Part shown: positions 46,158-54,460 of the stretch, piece after piece
Layout of the letters: each line of letters begins with the position of its first letter
Numbering within the stretch: position 1 is the first letter of the stretch
Position numbers and translations under genes: made by a program
The notes under the pieces: model-generated
Told to the model about the DNA's origin: nothing
Seen by the model: only the letters and a program-made list of their open reading frames with translations
The model's database searches: none
Source: Mycobacterium heckeshornense
Lineage (GTDB): Bacteria > Actinomycetota > Actinomycetes > Mycobacteriales > Mycobacteriaceae
Direction: 5' to 3'
Length of the DNA stretch: 64,000 bases
Assembly: GCF_016592155.1 (NCBI RefSeq)
Contig: NZ_AP024237.1
Span: 2,852,001-2,916,000 of the forward strand

Positions 46158-46244
46158 CAACCCCACCCCGCCCCCGCGCTGAGCAAAGTCAGCCCGCCGC
46201 GGCGATCAATCATGCCCACGACCCGAGGTTGACAGCGGGAGTCT

Positions 46245-46708
46245 GCGTCGTGCACCTTCTGAGGAACTCGTTTCGCTACGCCTCCAAGAGGGATTGGCCG
46301 GCGCTGGCCCGTGATCTCAAGCCGATCTACACCGCGCCCAGCGAGTCGGCCGCGCTGGAGGCGTTCGTCGCGTTGAGCGACACCTGGGGCCAGCGGTATC
46401 CGGCGATCGTCAAGCTCTGGGAGTCCGCGTGGGCCGAGTTTGTGCCATTTCTGCAGTTCGACACCAGCATCCGATCGGTGGTGTGCACGACGAATGCGGT
46501 GGAAAGCATCAACGCGCGCATCCGGCGAGCGGTCAATGCCCGTGGGCACTTTCCCACCGACGCGGCCGCGCTGAAATGCGTCTACATGGCGATCATGAGC
46601 ATCGATCCCACCGGCCGCGGCCGCAAACGCTGGAGCAACCGCTGGAAGGAGGCCTTAAACGCTTTCGACATCACATTTGACGGACGCCTGTCCGCTGCAC
46701 GAAAGTAG
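46245..46708 (+). pseudogene. IS256-A2 transposase, C-terminal part
   Basis: VVHLLRNSFRYASKRDWPAL, then the glutamate region VVCTTNAVESINARIRRAVN and RKRWSNRWKEALNAFDITFD to the stop at 46708. It directly continues the N-terminal part at 43842-44690 once IS110 is removed. Confidence 0.88.
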
Positions 46709-46858
46709 AACCGACACAACCATTTACACCGTTATCCGTACAGACCCAGGATCGCTAGCGACCAAGGATCGCTAGAGGCCGCCGGTGGCGGGACCGGCTG
46801 GGTCATCGTTTCCGCCGAAGTGGTGTAGCGGGCGAGTCTGCGCAACGGTCTCTGCCCA

Positions 46859-47305
46859 TCACTTCCCGGCTGCGTCGCCTTGAAGCCCGCTAACCGGACT
46901 TTCAGTTCCCGGGGGCGCTTGGTAGCCAGCCGCCGAATTCCGCAGCTGCCAGATTTGCTCAGGACAGAATTGACTGACCGCGTAGGAGACAAGGTAGTTT
47001 GCCGCATACTCGTCGTTGGGGGTTACATCGCTTTTCACATCCCCCATCAGCTGGGCAAAACTTCGGCCGCCGCTGACCTTTTCGCAGATCCCGCGGCCAT
47101 AGCCGATGGCGTCGCCATTTGGAAAGTTGTAGGCCCGCCGCACCGTTACGTTATACAAATAGTCCACCTCGGGTGACGGAACGGCATGCGCCTGAAAAGG
47201 TATCACCAGCGCGGGTGCGCTCATTGCCGCGGCAAAGACGAGCAGGAAGGCAGCCAGTGACGCGCGGTGGTAGTTGCTGTGACTGAAGTACCGGCACGGA
47301 CTCAT
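46859..47305 (-). CDS. DUF732-type small secreted protein
   Basis: Start at the ATG at 47305 with GAGGA six bases upstream; 148 residues. Residues 1-41 are a signal peptide (ASLAAFLLVFAAAMSAPALV, then HAVPS). The mature part has the DUF732 pattern: VDYLYNVTVRRAYNFPNGDA, the pair Cys74 (GICEKVSGG) and Cys114 (SQFCPEQI) presumably joined, and AANYLVSYAVSQFCP. DUF732 proteins are exported and widespread in mycobacteria; function unknown. Together with the adjoining hydrolase fragment it is a small piece of host chromosome inside the IS region. Direct repeats GGATCGCTAG (46749-46775) lie between it and IS256-A2. Confidence 0.8.
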   Translation of the reverse strand: MSPCRYFSHSNYHRASLAAFLLVFAAAMSAPALVIPFQAHAVPSPEVDYLYNVTVRRAYNFPNGDAIGYGRGICEKVSGGRSFAQLMGDVKSDVTPNDEYAANYLVSYAVSQFCPEQIWQLRNSAAGYQAPPGTESPVSGLQGDAAGK

Positions 47306-47342
47306 TGTTTTCCTCAACGTGAAGTGATTGGCTGTATCGGCT

Positions 47343-47426
47343 CTAGCGTACAGCGCTGACGATGTCTTCGGACATCGCGCCAAACTGCGGCCCCCAGGTT
47401 CCCCAGCCGTGGTCGCCGCCGGTCGG
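47343..47426 (-). pseudogene. Tail of an esterase/alpha-beta hydrolase gene, cut by IS3-III
   Basis: The last 27 codons read PTGGDHGWGTWGPQFGAMSE then DIVSAVR and a stop. GDHxWxxWxxQ is the C-terminal catalytic-histidine region seen in mycobacterial mycolyltransferase-like (antigen 85 superfamily) esterases. The rest was removed when IS3-III entered at 47427. It reads in the same direction as the DUF732 gene 37 bases downstream, so the two may once have been an operon. Confidence 0.5.
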
Positions 47427-47775
47427 TGAATCGCCCTGGAAATGCTGGAGGCTCCAGACCTTGGAATCGAGGATGGAGTCATGCCGAAGAAACAGTCACC
47501 GCCGAGCAAGCCGACGAGTCGCCGCTACAGCGCCGAGCAGAAGGCCGGAGCGGTACGGATGGTCCGGACATTACGGGCGGAGTTGGGTAGCGACCACGGC
47601 GTTGTCGCCCGGGTCGCCGATCAGCTTGGCTACGGGGTGGAGTTGGTGCGGACCTGGGTGCGCCAGGCCGACATCGATGACGGCTATCAGCCAGGGGTGT
47701 CGACAACCGAAGCGCGGCGCATGAAGGAACTCGAACAGGAGAATCGAGAACACAAGCGCGCCAACGTTATCTTGG
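47427..47775 (+). pseudogene. IS3-III left end with orfA, truncated
   Basis: The terminal sequence TGAATCGCCCTGG starts at 47427, and GGAGTC precedes the ATG at 47481. OrfA reads MPKKQSPPSKPTSRRYSAEQ, ELVRTWVRQADIDDGYQPGV, MKELEQENREHKRANVIL, a helix-turn-helix and zipper like other IS3 OrfA proteins. It is cut at about 47775; orfB of this element is absent. Confidence 0.78.
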
Positions 47776-47920
47776 GCGGGGGTGGCCGTTTAGCTGCGTG
47801 AGCTGGGCGTTTGCGTCGTGGACGGTGTCCGTGACGTGGGTGGCAGCGATGCGATTGACGCGGAGCTGTCCGTGTAGGAGCGCGATTTGGTTCCGCAGTT
47901 GGCGGGTTTCGTCGTCGAGG
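47776..47920 (-). other. Small coiled-coil-like coding remnant, possible TnpC of a recombinase transposon
   Basis: The minus strand reads LDDETRQLRNQIALLHGQLR and ATHVTDTVHDANAQLTQLN without interruption, a heptad-like helical pattern cut at both ends. The small third protein of Tn554-like elements (TnpC) is of this kind, and a similar trace lies at 26637-26742 next to a TnpB fragment. Assignment is tentative. Confidence 0.35.
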
Positions 47921-48568
47921 TGAACCGCCCCGGTGAGTCCGGAGAGTTTCTGGTGTGTGAGCTCAGCCGGCGGCTGGTCTTCGGTGTTGAGCGTGGTCGG
48001 CGGCCTCCAGGTCTACTGGTGGGATATCGCCGCAGTATTTGTAGAGGCGGCGATGGTTGATCCAGTCCACCCGATTCGGCGGTGGCCAACTCGATCTCCT
48101 CGATGGTGCGCCAGGGTTTGCGGGGTTTGATCGACTCGGTGTTGTACAAGCCGATGATTGTCTCGGCCAACGCGTTGTGGTAGGACGATCCGACTGCCGC
48201 GGCCGAGGGTCGGGTACCGGCTTCGGAGAGCCGCTCGGTGAACCGGATCGAGGTGTATTGGGATCCTCTGTCGGTATGGTGGACAACATCTTTGAGATCA
48301 AAGATCCCTTCGCGTTGCCGAGTCCAGATGGCGTGTTCGATGGAATCGAGCACCATTGAGGTCGCCATCGTTGCGGCCACCCGCCAGCCCAGGATCCGTC
48401 GGGCATAGGCGTCGGTGACAAACGCGACGTCGGCAAACCCCGACCAAGTCGATACGTAAGTCAGGTCGGCCACCCATAGCCGGTTGGGCGCCGGCGGGCC
48501 GAATTGGCGACTCACCAGATCGGCGGTCCGGGCCGCCGTCGGATCGGCGAGCGTGGTGCGTGTGACCC
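47921..48568 (-). pseudogene. IS3-I copy, orfB fragment with frameshift
   Basis: It ends with TGAACCGCCCCGG at 47921 and encodes the same orfB as 13242-16257 from SRQFGPPAPNRLWVADLTYV to the C-terminus, but a base change near 48075 (GAATCGGGTGG for GAATGGGTGG, with loss of frame at the W-V-D-W-F codons) breaks it. There is no group II intron here, so this copy gives the uninterrupted exon junction used to delimit the intron. It is cut at 48569 by the right end of an IS3-II copy. Confidence 0.82.
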
Positions 48569-49120
48569 TGAATCGCCCTGGGTTTTGTGCACACCGGTTT
48601 ACTTTGCGCCGGTCGGCTGACCGGTGTGGTGTGCATGGTAGTCGGCCTCGTATTCGATGGGTGGTTTCAGTCCGAGTCGGTGCATGAGCCGGCTGGTGTT
48701 GTACTTATGCGGGTGATCGAGTCAAGTAGGGCGGTCACGAGGCGGTGGTATCGAGGCGGTCGAGGATGCCGTCGAAGATCTTCTGGCGGCCGAGTTGGCC
48801 CTTGTTGGCGGCATCGTCGCGCTGGCGTTGCAGCGTGGGCCGGAACTCGAGGGTGGTAACGAAGAAGCTGCAGGATTCGCAGATGGACTCGAAGTGGCAG
48901 TCCATCTCGACCGGTCGTGCGCAGTAGCCGTTGCCCAGCATGCGGCGGTGCATCTCGTTACGCAGTTTGCGCATTTCGCGGCCTTCGTCGTCGCCGGCGA
49001 GTTGATGGGGTTGGCCGTAGAGTAGTTCCACTTTCTCGGTGACGGCGAAGTACTCCTCGGCGACGGTCTTATCAGCAATTCGTGCGTAAACCATTGTCAT
49101 GGCTAAGGTTTTGTGTTTGA
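48569..49120 (-). pseudogene. Duplicate of the IS3-II tail plus T1 TnpB C-terminal part
   Basis: Positions 48569-48705 repeat the IS3-II end and orfB tail, and 48706-49120 repeat the T1 end and TnpB C-terminal codons (KTLAMTMVYARI to LDTTAS, 48735-49120) seen at 36035-36585, apparently without change. The matching N-terminal part of T1 TnpB is absent here: beyond T2 lies another recombinase gene. Confidence 0.85.
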
Positions 49121-49193
49121 TATACGGGTGATCTTCGGCGTGTCTGCCGTGATCCAGCGGGGTGGGCGCGGATGCTGGCGGCAGGAGGTTGCC

Positions 49194-50240
49194 GTGTTCA
49201 TGCCGTGCCTGGTCCGTCACCATCGTGGGGCGGAGTTGGCCGCGATCACCCTGGGGCATCCGCTGCTGGATGACTACCTGGCCTTCGTTGCGGCACGGGC
49301 CCGAACGAACACTTGGCTGGCGGTGGCCTCGGATTTGAAGATCTTCTTCGGTGTGGTTGCCAAGGAACCGACCCAGGTGAGCGCCGCAGATGTGTTCGCG
49401 TTCTTGGCGTTTCAACGCACTGCCCGTTTGGGTGAGCGGGTGGTGCGGTTGGAGGACGGCGAGCCGGGCCTGGCGGCGCGCACGATCGCCCGCCGGTTGT
49501 CCAGTGTGCGTGGCCTGTATGCCTACCTCGCGGCCCGCGGTGACACCGGCGTAAGCCGCAACCCGGTGCCGACCAGCCTGGCCGCCCGCCGCCCCGGTGC
49601 TCGGCGCGGGAAGGGCGGGATGGCGTTGATCCGCACCCCGCGCACGCTGCCCCGGGTGCTGGCGCCAAGCGAGGTCGACGCGCTGCGGGCGGCGCTGCGC
49701 ACCCACCGCGACCGGGCCATGGTCGAGGCGATGCTGCTGGGTGGACTGCGACGCTGCGAGGTGCTGGGCCTGCGCCTCGACGACGTCAACGCCGGCGAGC
49801 GGCGGGTGTTCGTGGCCGAAGGCAAGGGCGGTCGGCAGCGGATGGTGCCGGTATCGGCGCGGTTCTTCGCATCGCTGGGGGACTATCTGGATCAGGAGCG
49901 GCCGCGGACGTCGACCGATCGGGTGTTCGTGGTGTTGAAGGGGCCCCGGCGTGGCGAGCCGTTGTCGGCCGCCGGTCTGGACGAGATCCTCGACGGTGCG
50001 CGCGCTCGCGCCGGGCTGACCCAGGCGACGTGCCATCAGCTGCGGCACACCTGTTTCACCCGGCTGCGGGAGGCGGGGATGGCACTGGAGGCGATCCAAG
50101 CCCAGGCCGGCCACGCCTCGATCGACTCCACCCGCATCTACCTGCACCTGGCCAACGACTGGTTGGAACGGGAGTACCTGCGGGCCGCCGAAGCGATCGA
50201 GGCGCAGGTCGTCGCCTCCGGTGAGGCGGCCGAGGCATGA
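49194..50240 (+). CDS. T2 TnpA, copy 2
   Basis: 348 residues, reading the same as 36659-37705 throughout, with all catalytic residues and the GGCAGGAGG ribosome site. It overlaps tnpB as ATGA. Confidence 0.9.
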   Translation: MFMPCLVRHHRGAELAAITLGHPLLDDYLAFVAARARTNTWLAVASDLKIFFGVVAKEPTQVSAADVFAFLAFQRTARLGERVVRLEDGEPGLAARTIARRLSSVRGLYAYLAARGDTGVSRNPVPTSLAARRPGARRGKGGMALIRTPRTLPRVLAPSEVDALRAALRTHRDRAMVEAMLLGGLRRCEVLGLRLDDVNAGERRVFVAEGKGGRQRMVPVSARFFASLGDYLDQERPRTSTDRVFVVLKGPRRGEPLSAAGLDEILDGARARAGLTQATCHQLRHTCFTRLREAGMALEAIQAQAGHASIDSTRIYLHLANDWLEREYLRAAEAIEAQVVASGEAAEA

Positions 50241-52063
50241 ACCGCTCACCAGCACATCGCCCCGACATCGAAGAGCTCGTCGAGGCGTATCGGGCCGACC
50301 TGGTTGCGGCCGGGATGTTCGCCGGACATCCGGTGACCTCGGTGGCCCGCACGTTCTTCACCCGCGTGGGTGTGGCGGGCTGGTCTGCGTTGCCGCTGGC
50401 AACCCAGTGCGCTTTGCCGCTGAAGGATCGACGGGTGGTTGGTTGGCTGATCGTGACGGGACGGCTGCGGCCCAGCCCGGACTATCTCGTGGCGTGCCGG
50501 CCCTACCTCGGCGAAGTCGCCGCCCATCATCACCGCGGGTTCCACCAACGGTTCGTCGCGACCTCCACCGAGCTCGGGTTTGATCCCATCGTGACCCGCC
50601 TGCAGTGGTCGGCGCTGGCCAAGGTGGCCGCGCTGGCCGGGCTGACTCCCGAGCAGCTGACCCAGCCGGTGATCGATGAGCAGCGAAAAGCGTTGAGTGC
50701 CGCGATAACTCGTCACCGACCCGGCAGCCACGGCGCCAAAGCACTGAGCGCGGCGCTGTTCGGTGCGCAGACCACCCTGTTCCACCTCGGCGTCCTCGAC
50801 AGCGCGCCCCGCAAGACCAGCCCAAACCGCTCGGCTGAGCGGGCCGCCCAGTGGGCGGCGGTTCCGCCGCGGCTGGCGGCCACCCTGACCGGTTACATCG
50901 CCCAGACGCGGCTGTCGCTGCGGGCCTCGACGATGGTGCGTGTCGAGGGCGTGCTGCGGGAGTTCGCCGGCTGGCTGGCCGCGAACGCCCCCGAGGTGGT
51001 CTGTGTTGCTGACCTGCGTCGGGCACACATCGAGGCCTACAAGCTGCACCTGGCCACCCGTCCTTCGGCGCGCGGCGGCCGGTTGTCCAAGATCAGTCTC
51101 GCCGAACATCTCGGCACCCTGCGCACCTGCTTCGACCGGCTCACCGAATGGGACGGCGACGATATTCCCGCCCGCGTGCTCGTGTTCGCCGGCGACCTGC
51201 CGATCCGCGACGAGCCGCTGCCCCGCTTCCTCGACGACGCCGCGTTCACCAAGCTGCTGCAGGCCGCGCGCGCCGCCGACGACCCGTTTGTCCGGCTGTG
51301 CGTGGAGTTCCTGGCCCGCACCGGCCTGCGTAAGGGCGAATTCCTCGATCTCACAGTCGATTCCGTGGTGCAGATCGGGGCCGCGTACTGGTTGCACGTG
51401 CCGCTCGGGAAACTGCGCAACGACCGGTACATTCCGTTGCATCCCCAACTCAAGGATCTCCTCGACGAATGGCTCGCCGCCCGACCCGTCAGCCTGCGCA
51501 GCCGCTACCTGTTCGTTGAGTACGGCCAACGCATCGGGGAGGGCCGCGTCGATCGGGCCGTCGCTGAAACCGCGAAAGTGGCTGGCATCGGCCGTGTTTC
51601 GCCCCATCGTCTCAGACATACCTTGGCAACCCAGGCGATCAACCGCGGTATGTCGCTGGAAGCGCTGGCCGCGCTGTTGGGTCACCGATCTATGCGGATG
51701 ACGCTCGTTTACGCTCGAATCGCCGATCGCACCGTCGCCGACGAATACTTCACCGTCAGCGAAAAGGTCGAGGCCCTCTACGATCAGCCGCGCGCACTTC
51801 CCGCCGACGCCGAAGGCGCCGAAATGCGAAAGCTCCGCGCCGAGATGCACCGTCGGATGCTCGGTAACGGCTACTGCGCCCGACCCGTCGGCCTGGACTG
51901 CCACTTCGAATCCATCTGCGAATCCTGCACCTTCTTTCAGACCACCATCGCCTTCCGGCCCACTCTGCAGGCACAACGCGACGACGCTGCCGAAAAAGGA
52001 CAGCTCGGCCGCCAGAAAGTGTTCGACGGACTGCTCGCCCGACTCGATCAAACCGCCTCCTGA
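50237..52063 (+). CDS. T2 TnpB, copy 2
   Basis: 608 residues, same as 37702-39528 at the protein level; one silent base difference was seen near codon 588. It is intact, including the R/K/HxxR/H/Y set and the Cys cluster. Confidence 0.9.
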   Translation: MNRSPAHRPDIEELVEAYRADLVAAGMFAGHPVTSVARTFFTRVGVAGWSALPLATQCALPLKDRRVVGWLIVTGRLRPSPDYLVACRPYLGEVAAHHHRGFHQRFVATSTELGFDPIVTRLQWSALAKVAALAGLTPEQLTQPVIDEQRKALSAAITRHRPGSHGAKALSAALFGAQTTLFHLGVLDSAPRKTSPNRSAERAAQWAAVPPRLAATLTGYIAQTRLSLRASTMVRVEGVLREFAGWLAANAPEVVCVADLRRAHIEAYKLHLATRPSARGGRLSKISLAEHLGTLRTCFDRLTEWDGDDIPARVLVFAGDLPIRDEPLPRFLDDAAFTKLLQAARAADDPFVRLCVEFLARTGLRKGEFLDLTVDSVVQIGAAYWLHVPLGKLRNDRYIPLHPQLKDLLDEWLAARPVSLRSRYLFVEYGQRIGEGRVDRAVAETAKVAGIGRVSPHRLRHTLATQAINRGMSLEALAALLGHRSMRMTLVYARIADRTVADEYFTVSEKVEALYDQPRALPADAEGAEMRKLRAEMHRRMLGNGYCARPVGLDCHFESICESCTFFQTTIAFRPTLQAQRDDAAEKGQLGRQKVFDGLLARLDQTAS

Positions 52064-52093
52064 CAAGACGCACTTGACAAGATCACCCGCATA

Positions 52094-52767
52094 ATGGCCG
52101 AGCAGCGCCATCAGCGCCTGCAGCGACACCCCGCAGTTGATCAGCGCGGTGGCGTAGGTGTGTCGAAGTTGGTGTGGTGTAACGGATTTCAATCCTGCTT
52201 CGGTGGCGGCGCGGGCAAGTTCGTTGCGCAGGACGTCCACCGATATGCGGCGCCCCTGATGAGTGAGCAGGAACTGGACCGGCTTGCCGGTGCGTGGGTG
52301 TGGCAGTGGCTTGCCGGGCGAGCGGTGCGCGACGATGCGGTCGACCAACTCGAGGGTCTCGTCGTCGATGGGCACCATCCGCTCGGTGTCGAGCTTGCCC
52401 AGCGGAACCTTCAACCAGGCCCCGGCGCCGGGAACCTCATGCACACAGTCCAGTTCCAAGTCGAGCAGTTCGCCGATGCGCATCCCGGTGGCGCGCAGCA
52501 GCAGTAGTGCGTCGGCGCGCAGCCGGTTCGGCGAGGCGTGCAGCGCCTGCGACAGCCGCCGATCGGCGTCCGGGGGCAGGTAGCGGGGCAGCGCCCTGGG
52601 CAGTCGGGGCACATCGCGGGCAAACACGAGCTTGCGGCCGGGCGCCTCGGCCCAGCCCCATTCGTTGATGTCGTCGATTAGCCGCCCGACGGTCAGCACC
52701 CGCGAGCGCCGTTCGGAGGCCGACAACACCGCGCCGGTGCGCGGGTTGGTCGCGGCGGCCACGGCGG
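52094..52767 (-). pseudogene. T3 TnpB, catalytic part, cut by T2 and by the IS1380-like element
   Basis: Reads DDINEWGWAEAPGRKLVFAR, LLRATGMRIGELLDLELD (Arg), VPLGKLDTERMVPID (Lys), PHQLRHTYATALINCGVSLQ (H-x-x-R), LMALLGH, then T2 copy 2. The nucleophile Tyr and any C-terminal extension are lost. The N-terminal part is at 54461-55321, beyond the IS1380-like element. Confidence 0.86.
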
Positions 52768-54460
52768 CTAAGCCTGAATCCGTGGAAGGTCGGTCTTTGG
52801 TGATCGGCGTGTGAACAGTGAAAACGCCTTCCGAGCTGGGACAATAACGATTGTCGAAGTCGAAACAGTCCCTGCTCGGGAAGGCATTTCCAGTGCAATC
52901 AGCATACACGTTTAGCACCGAGTCCGCCGTGTTCGACGAGCAGAATTTGGTGTCGGCGGCGGGTTTGGTGCCGGTGCTGGAATTGGCTGAGCAGAGCGGT
53001 CTTTCGCGGTTGATCGGCGAGCACATCGATCTGCCCAGCACCCGGGTGGCCTCGGGCGCGGTCAATGCGGCCGGCAAGCTGACCACGATCATCGCGGGCA
53101 TGATGTGCGGGGCGGACAGCATCGACGATGTGAATGTGCTGCGCGCCGGCGGCACGCCGCGGGTCTTCGATGAGGTGTATGCGCCCTCGACGCTGGGGAT
53201 CTTCCTGCGCGAGTTCAGCTTCGGGCATTCCAACCAGCTCGCCGCGGTGGCCCGCGAGCATCTGGTGGCACTCGCGGCGCACACCCCGCTTTTGCCCGGC
53301 ATCGAGCAGCGCGCGTTTTTAGACATCGACTCGCTGCTGCGCCCGGTCTACGGACACCACAAGCAGGGCGCCTCGTTCGGGCACGCCAAGATCGCCAGCC
53401 GCGCGCTGCTGCGATTGGGCCTTTCACCGCAGATCACCACGCTGTCGACCGCGCAGGCGCCGCCGGTGATTGCCGAGGCGCGGCTACGCAGCGGGCGGGC
53501 CGGCTCCGGGCGTGCGGCGGCCCGCCAAGTCAAGCAGGCCATCACCACCGCCCGCCGGTGCGGCGCGGGCACCATCATGCTGCGCGGCGACTCGGCGTTC
53601 GGCACCAAGAAGGTGATGGCCACCTGCGTTGCCGAAGGTATCGAATTCTCCGTGTCGGTGGCCCGAAACAAGCGCATCAGCACCGCCATCGCCGGCATCG
53701 GCGAGCACGCCTACACCCCGGTGCACTACCCGGGCGCGGTGGCTGACCCCGACACCGGCGCGCTGATCTCTGATGCCCAGGTCGCCGAAACGCCCTACAC
53801 GCTGCGCCTGGGCGGCGGGCGCACGCTCACCGTCCGGCTGATCGTGCGCCGTGTCAAAGATGCCCGCTACCCCGACGCGCTGTTTGCGGTGTGGCGCTAT
53901 CACCCATTTGTGACCAACTCCGATTTGCCCACCGCCCAGGCCGACATCACCCACCGCCGCCATGCCATCATCGAGACCACCTTCGCCGACCTCATCGACG
54001 GCCCATTGGCTCATATCCCCTCTGGGCTGTTTGCAGCCAATTGCGCCTGGCTGGCCTGCACGGTGATCGCGCACAACCTGCTACGCGCCACCGGCACCCT
54101 CGCCAGCGGTGAGCACGTCGTCGCGCGCGGTGCGACCCTGCGCCGCGACCTGGTCAACATCCCAGCCCGCTTCGCCGCGCCCGCCCGTAAGCCGATGTTG
54201 CACCTGCCCGCGCACTGGCCATGGCAGATCGGGTGGAAAACCCTGTGGAACAACATCATCGGTCACAGTCCGGCGATCCCACGAGCAGGGTGAACGCCAC
54301 CTCCCGTGCCCAACTGCCATCCCAGGCCCGACCCCGAAGACACAGGAAAGCTGGTGCAGGCCAGCGGCTCAATTATGCCCACCCCATTCCCAACCGCCCC
54401 AATCGTGCAGAAACCAGCCCCGCGACGACACCAAATCACTCATCCACGGATTCAGGCTAA
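52768..54460 (+). mobile_element. IS1380-like element in T3 tnpB
   Basis: Terminal inverted repeats AGCCTGAATCCGTGGA (left, from about 52771) and TCCACGGATTCAGGCT (right, to about 54458). It carries one transposase gene and separates the two halves of T3 TnpB, which otherwise continue directly (...DLDRQRHIEPYL to AVAAATNPRTG). Confidence 0.85.
52893..54293 (+). CDS. IS1380-family transposase
   Basis: Start at GTG 52893 (GGAAGG upstream), 466 residues, the usual length; the frame opens earlier but without a start signal. Marks: FDEQNLVSAAGLVPVLELAE, RAFLDIDSLLRPVYGHHKQG (first D and the GHHKQGA motif), IMLRGDSAFGTKKVM (second D), HAIIETTFADLIDGPLAHIP (E) and FAANCAWLACTVIAHNLLRA. Intact. Confidence 0.92.
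   Translation: MQSAYTFSTESAVFDEQNLVSAAGLVPVLELAEQSGLSRLIGEHIDLPSTRVASGAVNAAGKLTTIIAGMMCGADSIDDVNVLRAGGTPRVFDEVYAPSTLGIFLREFSFGHSNQLAAVAREHLVALAAHTPLLPGIEQRAFLDIDSLLRPVYGHHKQGASFGHAKIASRALLRLGLSPQITTLSTAQAPPVIAEARLRSGRAGSGRAAARQVKQAITTARRCGAGTIMLRGDSAFGTKKVMATCVAEGIEFSVSVARNKRISTAIAGIGEHAYTPVHYPGAVADPDTGALISDAQVAETPYTLRLGGGRTLTVRLIVRRVKDARYPDALFAVWRYHPFVTNSDLPTAQADITHRRHAIIETTFADLIDGPLAHIPSGLFAANCAWLACTVIAHNLLRATGTLASGEHVVARGATLRRDLVNIPARFAAPARKPMLHLPAHWPWQIGWKTLWNNIIGHSPAIPRAG

Larger units (their letters stand above)
44692..46242 (+). mobile_element. IS110 element, copy 3 (1,551 bases)
   Basis: CATCTATTAAC to GGGAGT. The right flank has the core CT (46243-46244) while the left flank has GT (44690-44691); the original target was therefore probably CAGAC-GT-GCGTCG, with one core base differing from the element's own. 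Otherwise it is the same as copies 1 and 2. Confidence 0.88.
43797..46747 (+). mobile_element. IS256-A2, complete but interrupted by IS110 copy 3
   Basis: Terminal repeats GTACAAAGAACGGTGTAA (left) and, as reverse complement of the right end, GTACGGATAACGGTGTAA. The transposase gene (43842-46708) is split at the QT|CVVH codons by a clean IS110 insertion. Removing 44692-46244 restores the frame. Confidence 0.85.
49121..52093 (+). mobile_element. T2, copy 2 (2,973 bases)
   Basis: Same ends and content as copy 1. Its left flank is the T1 TnpB C-terminal part (as in copy 1); its right flank is T3 TnpB cut at the LLGH codons (GCGCTGCTCGGCCA). The mixed flanks show that a crossover took place inside T2 between two copies inserted in two different recombinase genes. 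Confidence 0.87.
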
